A DNA stretch of 64,000 bases. It comes from an uncultured Chthonomonas sp. GTDB lineage: Bacteria > Armatimonadota > Chthonomonadetes > Chthonomonadales > CAJBBX01. Below, in pieces: positions 9,274 through 19,367 of this stretch. The DNA is taken from NCBI GenBank assembly GCA_903951425.1, contig CAJBBX010000156.1, positions 62,001-126,000 of the forward strand, in the 5' to 3' direction. Numbering within the stretch: the stretch's first letter is position 1; every line of letters starts with the position of its first letter. The position numbers and the translations under genes are program-made. Below the pieces are notes generated by a model, which saw nothing but the letters and a program-made list of their open reading frames with translations, made no database searches and had not been told where the DNA came from.

Positions 9274-9789
9274 CTACGGGCGTGGTGATGGCCAATCGAG
9301 CCTCCGAACGGATTGCGCGGCGACAGGACCTCGGGATGCCGCCTCGGCCGCCGTGAGGCCTCCCGGCAACCGCAGGCCCGGGGCGACCTCGGCCAGCGGG
9401 AGCAGAACGAAGGCCCGCTGGGCCATGCGCGGATGCGGCAGCGTGAGCCGATCGCCTTTGAGCCGCGTCCGTCCGAGCAGAAGCAGATCGATATCGATGG
9501 TCCGCGGAGCGTGGTGCGTGGCCCGTTCGCGGCAGCCGAGCCGCTCCACCCGTTCGATGATGTCAAGGATCGCCGGTGCGGAAAGGTAGGTCTCCACCGC
9601 CGCCACGGCATTCAGGTAGGCGGGGCGCTCCTCGTAGGGCGCACCCACATGTTCGGTCTCATACAGGCTGGAGACCGCCACCGGGGTCAGGCCGCATCCT
9701 GCCAGTCTATCAAGCGCCAGGCTCAGATTGGCCTGGCGCTCGCCGACATTGGACCCGAGCGAGAGGTAGGCGACGGCGGTGCGTTTCAT
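9274..9789 (-). CDS. folK: 2-amino-4-hydroxy-6-hydroxymethyldihydropteridine pyrophosphokinase
   Basis: Folate pathway enzyme (171 aa, normal length) that transfers pyrophosphate from ATP to hydroxymethyl-dihydropterin. The N-terminal LSLGSNVGER motif, the substrate-loop region (TEHVGAP, YLNAVAAVET) and the signature R-T-I-D-I-D-L-L-L-L-G around residues 95-106 are all present, followed by LPHPRMAQRAFVLLPL. No other folate genes (folP, folB) are adjacent. The ribosome site of the downstream M16 peptidase lies just past its 3' end, so the two are probably one transcript. Cytoplasmic. Confidence 0.96.
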   Translation of the reverse strand: MKRTAVAYLSLGSNVGERQANLSLALDRLAGCGLTPVAVSSLYETEHVGAPYEERPAYLNAVAAVETYLSAPAILDIIERVERLGCRERATHHAPRTIDIDLLLLGRTRLKGDRLTLPHPRMAQRAFVLLPLAEVAPGLRLPGGLTAAEAASRGPVAAQSVRRLDWPSPRP

Positions 9790-9830
9790 GGAAGGCCATT
9801 ATGCAACCTTCCGGGCGTGGGCACAAGCAG

Positions 9831-9866
9831 AACGGCCCCCGGCGTTGCAGCGCACCGGGGGCCGTT
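9831..9866. terminator. Perfect 12-bp hairpin between folK and the prepilin-like gene
   Basis: AACGGCCCCCGG at 9831-9842 pairs without mismatch with CCGGGGGCCGTT at 9855-9866 around a 12-base loop. It lies 15 bases after the stop of the minus-strand prepilin-like gene. There is no T-rich tract on the minus strand after it, so it may stop transcription weakly or act as an RNA 3' end stabiliser. Confidence 0.6.
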
Positions 9867-9880
9867 GAGAGGTTACGAAC

Positions 9881-10651
9881 TTACGGGAAGTCGATCAGGG
9901 CCGGATCCCAGCCGTTCGTGCAAGCATCCGCGTTCCATGCCCAGTGCATGTCGACGTCGTTCGCGGCGGGATTGCACTGAATCTGCCGATGGGCGCTCAT
10001 GCGCATGAACTTGACGTGGCCGTCCACGAAGGAGGTGTTGTTCGCGGAGGTCTTGTGGAACGCCCACTGGCCGGAGCCGGAGTGCGGCGCGCCGGTCTGC
10101 CAGTTCTCGATCAGCATGACGCGGTTCACGGGAGTCTGGTACATGGCGAGGCCGCGCTTGCAGCGGGCGGCCACGGCGTTGGCCAGCTTCCACTCGTAGC
10201 TGATGCCGTCGAACTTGTAGCCCAACTGGGCCATGCGGGTCATCGACTGCCCGCCGGAGAACCAGTCCTTGTAGGTGCCGGGAGCGGAGCTCGGGCACTG
10301 GAAGATCTGGGCGTTCTTGACGTACGGATAGACGGCCACCGCCCACCACTGGGCCTGCATGTGGAAGTCGTCGACGCCGCGGCCGTCGGCCTGGTTCCAG
10401 CACTGGAAGTCGCCGCCGGGACATCCGCCGTGCGAGCACTCCGGCCGGCCGGCCATGAACTGCTCGTCGTAGTCCTGGGTGTACATAAGCATGCCGGTGG
10501 TCAGCTGCTTCAGGTTGCTGACGCAACTGGTCTTGCGGGCCTGCTCACGGGCACGTGCGAACACCGGGAAGAGGATGGCTGCTAGAATCGCAATGATAGC
10601 GATTACAACCAGCAGCTCGATGAGGGTAAACCCTCGCTTGCGGACCTGCAT
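9881..10651 (-). CDS. Prepilin-like protein with N-terminal cleavage/methylation domain and H-X9-DG motif
   Basis: Pseudopilin-like protein of 256 aa. The N-terminus is a textbook type IV prepilin signal: basic MQVRKRG, cleavage before FTLIELL, then a hydrophobic helix [17 protein letters not shown]. The C-terminal part contains the H-X9-DG motif (His of AFHKTS, then FVDGHVKFM), typical of the large DUF1559-like pilin family known mainly from Planctomycetes and Armatimonadota. The start at 10651 has an AAAGGAG site 7 bases upstream; the frame is open further but without prepilin logic. It lies downstream of a small lipoprotein gene, about 11 kb away from the main pilus locus, and would depend on the pilD at 26475. 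It could be a major pilin or a secreted pseudopilin; which is unknown. Confidence 0.9.
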   Translation of the reverse strand: MQVRKRGFTLIELLVVIAIIAILAAILFPVFARAREQARKTSCVSNLKQLTTGMLMYTQDYDEQFMAGRPECSHGGCPGGDFQCWNQADGRGVDDFHMQAQWWAVAVYPYVKNAQIFQCPSSAPGTYKDWFSGGQSMTRMAQLGYKFDGISYEWKLANAVAARCKRGLAMYQTPVNRVMLIENWQTGAPHSGSGQWAFHKTSANNTSFVDGHVKFMRMSAHRQIQCNPAANDVDMHWAWNADACTNGWDPALIDFP

Positions 10652-10707
10652 TGCTAGCTCCTTTGGTCGAGTGGGGGGCACAATGACGCCCACGGTACGG
10701 GTGTGAC

Positions 10708-10929
10708 CTACTTGCCGGTGAGGCCGCCGGGCGCGTTGCCCAGGGTTCCAGTTCCGCCGGAGCCCGGGGTGGCGGTCCCGCCCGGAGGATGGCCGGCAGT
10801 CAGCGCGCCGGTCTGGCCCGGCATAGGCGGCTTGTTGCTGACGCCGGGTCCTGGGGGTGACTTCTTGGGGCCGCATCCCGCCAGGATCAGGCTCAGCGGA
10901 ATGAGCGCCAGCATCGATCTGCGCAACAC
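10708..10929 (-). CDS. Small proline/glycine-rich lipoprotein
   Basis: Protein of 73 aa beginning at a GTG (GGAG site 11 bases upstream). The signal sequence ends in the lipobox LILAGC, with the lipidated Cys at residue 19. The mature part of about 55 residues consists of Pro, Gly, Thr and Ala with two lysines after the Cys, and is probably unstructured. It is 56 bases upstream of the prepilin-like gene on the same strand and probably in one transcript. No family is recognised. It could be a spacer or anchoring lipoprotein for the pilin; this is only suggested by context. Confidence 0.65.
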   Translation of the reverse strand: MLRRSMLALIPLSLILAGCGPKKSPPGPGVSNKPPMPGQTGALTAGHPPGGTATPGSGGTGTLGNAPGGLTGK

Positions 10930-11003
10930 CTTCTCACGTTCTCCTTCGTGCCTGGATCGGGGCCCGCTGCATTCAGGGGTGCAGCTACTCCCGTTCCGCC
11001 TAA

Positions 11004-11033
11004 GACCGGTGGGTATCTGCTACCCTCCCGGTC
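11004..11033. promoter_or_regulatory. Strong imperfect hairpin in the divergent region
   Basis: GACCGG (11004-11009) and GGGTA (11011-11015) pair with TACCC (11021-11025) and CCGGTC (11028-11033) around a TCTGC loop, with small internal bulges. It would lie in the 5' leader of the minus-strand lipoprotein/prepilin transcript. Function unknown. Confidence 0.5.
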
Positions 11034-11034
11034 T

Positions 11035-11048
11035 GGCAACGCGTTGCC
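11035..11048. promoter_or_regulatory. 14-bp perfect palindrome, possible operator
   Basis: GGCAACGCGTTGCC is a perfect inverted repeat lying between the divergent lipoprotein and PPIase genes. It sits immediately downstream of the candidate minus-strand promoter at 11056-11084, the place where a repressor would block initiation. Confidence 0.4.
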
Positions 11049-11055
11049 ATGCAGA

Positions 11056-11084
11056 AGCGTAACAAACAGGCCCGAATCTGTCAA
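11056..11084 (-). promoter_or_regulatory. Candidate sigma70 promoter for the lipoprotein/prepilin unit
   Basis: On the minus strand a perfect -35 TTGACA (11084-11079) is followed after 17 bases by TACGCT (11061-11056), a weak -10. Direction and distance fit transcription of the lipoprotein and prepilin-like genes. Confidence 0.35.
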
Positions 11085-11219
11085 GGGCTGTCAGTCTATT
11101 CGCCGTCCCGCGAGGTCCTTCCTCCCTGTCTGGGTCCATATCGCAAAATCGCCGGGTCGCTCGGCGGGCGCGGGTACCATACTGGCACAGTGACACCGGC
11201 CAATGGAGGGCATCCCAAC

Positions 11220-12257
11220 TTGAAGCGATACGCAGCAATCGGCGCTCTGGCGCTCCTGGCGGTTCTGGCGGGATGCCAGAGCGGCCCGAAAGTAGCAGCC
11301 ACCGTCAATGGCGACAAGATCACCGAGGACGAGTTCTTCGGGCGCGTCCAAGAGGTCGATGCCATCGAGCTCTACGGCTCCGCTCGGTCCGGCGGCTCGA
11401 CCAAGGCCGGTGAATACGCCATGCAGCAGCTCATCACCGAGCGCATCATGGAGAAACTGGCCGCCGATAAAGGCGTAAAGGTGACCGACGCCCAGGTCGA
11501 CGCCTACATCGCCTTCACAAAAAAGTTCCCCGAGGCAGGCGGCGTCACCGGCCCGAACCCCATGCGCAGCGATGCGGCCGCCAAGCGCGAGGCCCGCATG
11601 CAACTGGTCATTCGCTCGCTGGCGATGAAGCCGCTGAACATAGGCCCCGCAGACCTGCAAGGAATGTACAACCAGCTCAAGCCACGCCTCATGGAGCCGG
11701 CCCAGGTGCGATTCCGCGTTATCATGGTCAGCTCGAAGAGCGTGGCCGCCGAGGTCATAAAGAGCCTCAAGGCCGGCGTCTCCTTCGAGACCCTGGCCCT
11801 CACCAAGTCCGAGGACACGACCACCAAGGCGAAGGGCGGCGACAGCGGCTTCGTTCCCGAGCCGGGCCTCCCGCCGGCCCTGGCAGCGGCCCTCAAGAAG
11901 CTGACGCCCAACCAGACCGCGTCGGACTTCGTCTCCGTGACCTTCCCCGGCCAGCAGGGGCAGCCCCCGGTCACCCGCTTCTTCCTCCCGCGCCTCCTTG
12001 AGACCAAGCCGGGCCGCCTGATGCCCATGGACGAGGTGAAGCCGCTGATCGAGGGCATGGTGCTGCAGCAGAAGGACGCCAACGCCCCGCAGCGCGTGCG
12101 TGAGCAGGTCCGCGAGTTCACCGAAAAGGCCGAGATCAAGGTCGAGCTGCCGCAGTACAGCGACCTGGTCAAGAAGATCCGCGACTCCCTGGCTCCTTCG
12201 CCCGCGGTGCAACCGGGCGGCCCTCCGCCTCAGTCAGCTCCTGCGCCGGGCCAGTAG
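11220..12257 (+). CDS. Parvulin-type (PpiC/SurA-like) peptidyl-prolyl isomerase lipoprotein
   Basis: Outer-envelope folding factor of 345 aa. I start it at the TTG at 11220: GGAGG lies about 8 bases before it, and a lipoprotein signal follows directly (AVLAGC, lipid Cys19). The N-terminal SurA-like helical part (VAATVNGDKITEDEF, about residues 28-150) precedes a parvulin domain (about 155-265: VRFRVIMVSS, then FETLALTKSED and GGDSGFV). The C-terminal tail is Pro-rich. In this family the protein binds unfolded secreted or outer-membrane proteins and isomerises X-Pro bonds. It is followed after 14 bases by the MazG fusion gene. The long frame upstream of 11220 has no sensible start. Confidence 0.88.
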   Translation: MKRYAAIGALALLAVLAGCQSGPKVAATVNGDKITEDEFFGRVQEVDAIELYGSARSGGSTKAGEYAMQQLITERIMEKLAADKGVKVTDAQVDAYIAFTKKFPEAGGVTGPNPMRSDAAAKREARMQLVIRSLAMKPLNIGPADLQGMYNQLKPRLMEPAQVRFRVIMVSSKSVAAEVIKSLKAGVSFETLALTKSEDTTTKAKGGDSGFVPEPGLPPALAAALKKLTPNQTASDFVSVTFPGQQGQPPVTRFFLPRLLETKPGRLMPMDEVKPLIEGMVLQQKDANAPQRVREQVREFTEKAEIKVELPQYSDLVKKIRDSLAPSPAVQPGGPPPQSAPAPGQ

Positions 12258-12271
12258 TCGCTACACCGCAC

Positions 12272-13729
12272 ATGATCACTCTTGTCGGGTTGGGGCCGGC
12301 CGGCGCCGGTTCCCTCTCCGTGGCCGCGCGCGATGCACTGCGCGCGGCCGCTCCTTTGTGGTTCCGCACCGGCCGCCATCCCGCCGCCGAAGAGCTGGCC
12401 CGGGAAGGCCTCCGCTTCGAGACCTTCGACGCCCTCTACGAGGCCGGTGAGTCGTTCGCAGAGGTCTACGCCGAGATCGCCCGCCGCGTGCTGGAGGCCG
12501 GCCGCGCCGGCGACGTGGCCTATGCCGTGCCGGGCCACCCGCTGGTGGGCGAGGAGGCTGCGCGGCAGATCCTGGCGGCGGCCCGCGAAGAGGGCCTTCC
12601 GGTCCGTGTGGTCGGCTCCGCCAGCTTCGTCGAGCCCGCCCTGGCCGCCGCCGGGGCCTCGCTGGGCGAGGGGCTCTGCATCATCGACGCGTTGGCCATG
12701 GACCGCCTGCAGCTCCGGACCGACCTCGCCACGCTGATTTACCAGGTCTATGACCGCACGACGGCCTCCGACGTGAAGCTCGCCCTCATGCGCCGCTTCC
12801 CCGATGAGTGGGAGGTCACCGTGGTCCGCGCCGCCGGCGTGGCGGGGCAGGAGAGCGTCGAGTGGTTGCCCCTCTACCGGCTGGACCGCGTCGACCACGA
12901 CCACCTCACCAGTGTCTATGTGCCGCCCTTGCCCGAGGGGCGCCGCGTCACTATGGACGACCTAGTGGCCGTCATGGCCCGCCTCCGCGCCGAGGATGGC
13001 TGCCCCTGGGACCGCGAGCAGGACCACCTCACGCTGCGCCGTTACCTCTTCGAGGAATGCTGCGAGGCCATCGACGCCATCGACGCCGGCGACATGGACG
13101 ACCTCTGCGAGGAGCTGGGCGACATCCTGCTCCAGATCGTCTTCCACGCGCAGATCGAGGACGAAGTAGGGGGCTTCACCACCGACGCCGTGATCGCAGG
13201 CATCGTGGAGAAGCTCATCCGCCGCCATCCCCACGTCTTTGCCGATGCTACCGCAGAGGACCCCGACGCCGTCATTCGCACCTGGGAGCGGATCAAGCAG
13301 GCCGAGCGAGCCGGCGCACCGCCCCAGTCCGTGCTGCACGGAGTGCCGGCCGCCCTGCCGGCCCTCATGCGCGCCATGGCCGTGAGCAGGAAGGCCGTCC
13401 GCGTGGGCTTCGAATGGAACTGCCTCGAAGATGTGCTGGATAAGGTCGAGGAGGAGCTACGCGAGCTTCGCGCGGCCATCGCCGAGGATGACGCCGCCCA
13501 CGTGCGCGCTGAGATCGGCGACCTCCTTTTCGCCATCGTGAACGTCGCCCGTTGGCGCAACGTCGATCCTGAGGAGGCGTTACGGTCCATGCTTGCGCGG
13601 TTCACCGCCCGGTTCGCCTACATCGAGGCAGGGGCCGATGCCCAGGGGCGCGAACTGGAGACCCTAACGCTGGCCGAGATGGACGCCCTCTGGGACGAGG
13701 CCAAGGCCAAGGGGATCGGGGCGTCATAG
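12272..13729 (+). CDS. mazG: Tetrapyrrole-methylase-like / MazG nucleotide pyrophosphohydrolase fusion (YabN type)
   Basis: Two-domain protein of 485 aa, the architecture of Bacillus YabN. Residues 1 to about 215 form an SAM-dependent tetrapyrrole-methylase fold (VGLGPAGAGSLS at the start, later AYAVPGHPLVGE). Residues about 225-485 are MazG, with GCPWDREQ, the metal-binding glutamate helix EECCEAIDAI and EELGDILLQIVFHA, followed by a second MazG-like helical repeat (EIGDLLFAIVNVARW). MazG hydrolyses NTPs, including damaged or signalling nucleotides, to NMP and PPi. The role of the methylase part is unknown in this family. It is tightly packed with neighbours on the same strand. Confidence 0.95.
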   Translation: MITLVGLGPAGAGSLSVAARDALRAAAPLWFRTGRHPAAEELAREGLRFETFDALYEAGESFAEVYAEIARRVLEAGRAGDVAYAVPGHPLVGEEAARQILAAAREEGLPVRVVGSASFVEPALAAAGASLGEGLCIIDALAMDRLQLRTDLATLIYQVYDRTTASDVKLALMRRFPDEWEVTVVRAAGVAGQESVEWLPLYRLDRVDHDHLTSVYVPPLPEGRRVTMDDLVAVMARLRAEDGCPWDREQDHLTLRRYLFEECCEAIDAIDAGDMDDLCEELGDILLQIVFHAQIEDEVGGFTTDAVIAGIVEKLIRRHPHVFADATAEDPDAVIRTWERIKQAERAGAPPQSVLHGVPAALPALMRAMAVSRKAVRVGFEWNCLEDVLDKVEEELRELRAAIAEDDAAHVRAEIGDLLFAIVNVARWRNVDPEEALRSMLARFTARFAYIEAGADAQGRELETLTLAEMDALWDEAKAKGIGAS

Positions 13730-13742
13730 GAGGAAGCTGCGC

Positions 13743-14612
13743 ATGATCCGAAGTCTCCTCAGTCTCGCCGCCTGCCTCCCCGCGTTGGGCGTCGGCGCGC
13801 AGACGGCTCCCGAGCCGCCGCCCGAGCCGCTCTCCGGCGTCTCCATCGGCGCGTGGCATCCCTGCTTCGTGGGCGTCGATCGCACCCCGGTCAGCTGCAC
13901 CGGGCCTGTCGCCATGCAGGGCCAGGCGCTCCGCATCGACCTCCGGGCCAAGGGCCTCCGCTTCATGGCCACACCGCCCGACCGCCGAGGCAGGAAGGAG
14001 GTCCGGGGCCTCCGCACCAGCTCCTTCCTGGCCCGCTACCAGATGCAGGGGGCCATCAACGCGGCGCCCTTCGGTCCCGTGGTCAACGATGAGGGCAAGG
14101 ATCAGGACGTCGTGGGTCTCATGGTCTCCAACAGCCGCCTCGTGTCGAAGCCCGAGGCGAGCCCCGCCCTCCTGCTCACCGGCCGCAACAAGGCCTGCAT
14201 CGCCGAGGCGCCGTTCATCCTGCGCGGCGTGCGGAACGCCGTGGCGGGCTTCGGCCTGGTGCTGAAGGCGGGCGTCAACGTGGGCGCCGGCGGCGTCCGG
14301 CATCCGCGCACCGCCGCCGGCATCAGCCCCGACGGCCGAACCCTCTACCTGTTGGCCCTGGACGGTCGCCAAACCGGCTACAGCGTCGGCGCCACCACGC
14401 AGGAGGTGGGCCAGTGGCTGGCGCTCCTCGGCGCCTCCGAGGGGATCAACCTTGACGGCGGCGGCACCACGGCCATGGTGATCCAGGGCCCCGACGGTAG
14501 GCCGCAGGTGCTCAATCGGCCCATCCATGGCGGCATTCCAGGGACCGAGCGCGTTTCGGCAAGCCACCTCGGGTTCCGCGCCCGGCGTCTGCGGGCAAGC
14601 CGAACGCCCTGA
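13743..14612 (+). CDS. Exported phosphodiester glycosidase family protein (NAGPA/DUF2233-like)
   Basis: Secreted protein of 289 aa: signal peptide at residues 1-20 (LLSLAACLPALGVGA), then a single domain. The C-terminal half has the family signature: HPRTAAGIS followed by TLYLLALDGRQ, GYSVGATTQEVGQWL and INLDGGGTTAMV, and a late NRPIHGG. In characterised members this fold uncovers or cleaves GlcNAc-1-phosphodiester bonds, and bacterial relatives often act on cell-wall glycopolymers. The substrate here is unknown. The ATG at 13743 follows AGGAGGAAG. It lies between mazG and the glycyl-radical-like gene, each separated by fewer than 20 bases. Confidence 0.88.
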   Translation: MIRSLLSLAACLPALGVGAQTAPEPPPEPLSGVSIGAWHPCFVGVDRTPVSCTGPVAMQGQALRIDLRAKGLRFMATPPDRRGRKEVRGLRTSSFLARYQMQGAINAAPFGPVVNDEGKDQDVVGLMVSNSRLVSKPEASPALLLTGRNKACIAEAPFILRGVRNAVAGFGLVLKAGVNVGAGGVRHPRTAAGISPDGRTLYLLALDGRQTGYSVGATTQEVGQWLALLGASEGINLDGGGTTAMVIQGPDGRPQVLNRPIHGGIPGTERVSASHLGFRARRLRASRTP

Positions 14613-14626
14613 TCAGGAGGGGAACC

Positions 14627-16780
14627 ATGTCCGAACTAAAGGTGCGCCCATACGCCGACTGGATCGAGGCCCTGCGCCTCACCAAGGCCGAACACACCAG
14701 CTCCAAGCTGGCCCGCGACGGCTACCACGATGTCGACGACCACGGTTGCATCCCGTGGCCGGAGCCGATCCCGTTCGGGCGCGAGGTGAGCCATCCGGAC
14801 GGCGGCACCTACGGTTTCGGGGCCTGTGGGCGCAGCCTTGGCGCCTGGCTCGCCGGCCATCCGGTCTACATCCACCCGCTCAGCGCCGTGGCGGGCGCCT
14901 GGACCACCCATCCACCCGGCGTCGGCGGATGGCGGCCGGAGGACCGCGCCCACCACCTATCGGAGCGCCAGGCCAAGTACAACATCATCCAGCCCGGCAT
15001 CGGCGCGATGAACCATAGCGGCCCGGACATGCGCATCGGCCTTGACCTGGGCTGGCCCGGCCTGCTGGCCAAGCTGCGCCGCTACCGCGCCGTCAACAAC
15101 CCCGCCGATGCGTCGTTCTACGACGGCGAGGAGGCCGTGGTCGAGGGCGCGCTGGCCTGGATCGCCCGCCACGTCACCGAGGCACGCGCCATGGCCGCCG
15201 CCCAGCCGGATCCCGCCGCCGCCGCGAACCTGCACGAGATCGCCGACATGAACGAGCGGCTCTGCGCCGGTCCGCCGGCCACCCTCCGCGAGGCCTGCCA
15301 GTTCCTGGCCTGGTTCCAGGCCATCGATCGCATGTGGTTCTGCGGCGGCGCCCTCAGCCAGCTGGACGAGCTGCTCCGCCCCTACTACGAGGCCGACAGG
15401 GCCGTCGGGCGCACGAGTCCCGAGCACGCCATCTGGTGCTTCGCGGCGCTCTTCTTCAACGACACGCACTACTCGCAGATCGGCGGTCCGCATCCCATCG
15501 ACGGCCACGACGTGACCAGCGAGGTCTCCTTCCTGCTCCTCGAGGCCGCCCACCGCCTCCGCATCCCCAGCAACCTCGGCGTGCGCGTGCATGCGGGGCT
15601 GGACCCCGCCCTCCTGCGCCGATCCGTGGAGCAGAACTTTGAGGCCGGCACGGGCGCCTGCTACCCCTGTTCCGACGGCCTTGACCCAGGCTACGCCCGC
15701 AACGGCGTACCCGTGGCGCTGGCTCGCATGCGCGCCAAGGTCGGCTGCAACTGGACCGCCTTGCCCGGCATCGAGTACTGCCTGCAGGATATCTGCCGCA
15801 TCTGCCTCGTCTCGCCCCTCCTGCACGCCATGGACGACCTCCGCGTCGATCCTGCGCCGAGCATGGAGCGCCTCTGGGTCTCCTACGACGGTCACCTGGC
15901 GGCCGCAGTGGAGACCCTCAAGGAGGGGCTCGACTGGCACATGGCGCACCACGCCGCCAACTGCCCGGAACTGGTGCTGAACCTGTTCGCCCACGGCCCC
16001 GTGGAGCGCGGCCTCGATATGGCCGGCGGCGGCGTGGACATCTACCGCCTGACCACCGACGGCGTGGGCCTCGCCACCGTAGCCGACTCGCTGGCCGCAG
16101 TGGAGCGCCGCGTCTTCAACGAGGGGCGCATCGGTTGGCAGTATCTGATCGAGGCGCTGGACGCCGACTTCGAGGGCTTCGAGCACATCCACGCCCTGCT
16201 GCGCGGCGGCCCCCGCTACGGCGCGGGCGGCACCCGGGCCGACGAGTGGGCGGCGCGGGTCTCGGCGCTCTTCACCAAGCTGGTCCGCGAGACCCCCACA
16301 CCCGGCGGGTACACCGTCCTGCCCGGCCTCTTCTCGCATGGCGTCGTGCGCGAGTTGGGCCGGAACTTGGGTGCCACGCCCAACGGTCGCCGCGCCGGCG
16401 GGCCCATCTCGCACAGCGCCGACCCGGATCCCGGCTTCATGGCCGGTGGCGCCGCTCCCACGGCCAAGGCGGCCGCGGTGGCTCTGGTCCAGCCCGGCTG
16501 GGGCAACACCACGCCGCTCCAGCTCGACGTGGATCTGGGCACAGCGCGTGCAGCCGGGGGCATCGAGGCCGTGGAGGCTCTCATCCGAGCCCACAACCAG
16601 ATGGGTGGAACGCTCGTGAACCTCAATGTGCTAGCCAAGGAGCAGTTGCTGGCCGCCCACGCCGACCCGAGCCTCTACCCGGACCTCGTCGTGCGCGTCA
16701 CCGGATACAGCGCCTACTTCCGCTCGCTGTCGCCCGAGTACCGGCAGCAGGTGGTGGATCGCATCCTGGCGGAGGCTTAG
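14627..16780 (+). CDS. Glycyl-radical enzyme family protein with atypical active-site cysteine loop
   Basis: Protein of 717 aa related to pyruvate formate-lyase-type glycyl-radical enzymes. The C-terminal radical loop is present (RVTGYSAYF, radical Gly693), preceded by the family's [13 protein letters not shown] and [12 protein letters not shown] segments. The cysteine in the expected place is Cys374 in [10 protein letters not shown], 319 residues before the glycine. The surrounding motif is neither the GCxE of the dehydratase/lyase branch nor the CC of pyruvate formate-lyase: the Glu place is Trp376. Cys345 and Cys348 (CYPC) are further candidates. No radical-SAM activating enzyme gene is in the window. 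Reaction unknown. The ATG follows AGGAGGGG. Confidence 0.82.
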   Translation: MSELKVRPYADWIEALRLTKAEHTSSKLARDGYHDVDDHGCIPWPEPIPFGREVSHPDGGTYGFGACGRSLGAWLAGHPVYIHPLSAVAGAWTTHPPGVGGWRPEDRAHHLSERQAKYNIIQPGIGAMNHSGPDMRIGLDLGWPGLLAKLRRYRAVNNPADASFYDGEEAVVEGALAWIARHVTEARAMAAAQPDPAAAANLHEIADMNERLCAGPPATLREACQFLAWFQAIDRMWFCGGALSQLDELLRPYYEADRAVGRTSPEHAIWCFAALFFNDTHYSQIGGPHPIDGHDVTSEVSFLLLEAAHRLRIPSNLGVRVHAGLDPALLRRSVEQNFEAGTGACYPCSDGLDPGYARNGVPVALARMRAKVGCNWTALPGIEYCLQDICRICLVSPLLHAMDDLRVDPAPSMERLWVSYDGHLAAAVETLKEGLDWHMAHHAANCPELVLNLFAHGPVERGLDMAGGGVDIYRLTTDGVGLATVADSLAAVERRVFNEGRIGWQYLIEALDADFEGFEHIHALLRGGPRYGAGGTRADEWAARVSALFTKLVRETPTPGGYTVLPGLFSHGVVRELGRNLGATPNGRRAGGPISHSADPDPGFMAGGAAPTAKAAAVALVQPGWGNTTPLQLDVDLGTARAAGGIEAVEALIRAHNQMGGTLVNLNVLAKEQLLAAHADPSLYPDLVVRVTGYSAYFRSLSPEYRQQVVDRILAEA

Positions 16781-16805
16781 GCCGGAGCGGCCGGAGGAGC
16801 GGGCG

Positions 16806-18854
<2,049 letters not shown>

Positions 18855-18882
18855 TGGGCCTCGCAACGCGATCGGAGGAGAC

Positions 18883-19317
18883 ATGCCGCGCATTCTGGCG
18901 TTGGACCCCGGCTCGAAAACCATCGGGACGGCCCTGAGCGACGAGACGTTCACACTGGCCTCGCCGGGCCGCACGATCCTGCGGCAGCCCGAGGGCTACC
19001 GGAAGGACATGGCCGCCGTGCGCGACCTGGCCGAAGCCAACGAGGTCTGCGAGGTGATCGTGGGCCTCCCGCTGATGATGGACGGCTCCCGGGGCGAGCA
19101 GGCCATCCGCGCCGAGGAGTTCGCTGAGCAGTTGCGCCGCTTCGTATCCGTGCCTGTGGTCATGCAGGACGAGCGGCTCACCACCGCCGGCGCCGCCCGT
19201 GCGCTGCATGAGGCTGAGATGACCCACTCCCGCCGGAAGAAGGTGGTCGACTCCGTGGCCGCCTGCCTGCTCCTGCAGACCTACCTGGAGGTAAGGCGAC
19301 GCCCCGCCGCCCTGTAG
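18883..19317 (+). CDS. ruvX: Putative Holliday-junction resolvase / pre-16S rRNA nuclease RuvX (YqgF family)
   Basis: RNase H-like nuclease of 144 aa, normal length for the YqgF/RuvX family. The first acidic motif is LALDPGSKTIG (Asp7). Then VIVGLPLMMDGS and the DERLTTAGAARALHEA helix lead to a final KKVVDSVAACLLLQ with the last catalytic Asp. In E. coli this protein matures the 5' end of 16S rRNA. ATG at 18883 with GGAGGAG 4-8 bases upstream; an open extension back into uvrB is rejected. It is directly followed by mltG, an order also found in Firmicutes (yrrK-yrrL). Confidence 0.93.
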   Translation: MPRILALDPGSKTIGTALSDETFTLASPGRTILRQPEGYRKDMAAVRDLAEANEVCEVIVGLPLMMDGSRGEQAIRAEEFAEQLRRFVSVPVVMQDERLTTAGAARALHEAEMTHSRRKKVVDSVAACLLLQTYLEVRRRPAAL

Positions 19318-19367
19318 CCCGGCGCAAGAGGCGTAGCCCTCTGGGCGGCTGCTTCTGGGCGCTGTTC

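Noticed and set aside
12272-13729. The methylase/MazG fusion as a novel fusion
   Set aside because: The same architecture is known from Bacillus YabN and many other bacteria.
14957-16594. 545-codon open frame on the minus strand
   Set aside because: It is antisense to the glycyl-radical-like gene, whose protein is clearly conserved; GC-rich codon usage leaves the opposite frame open.
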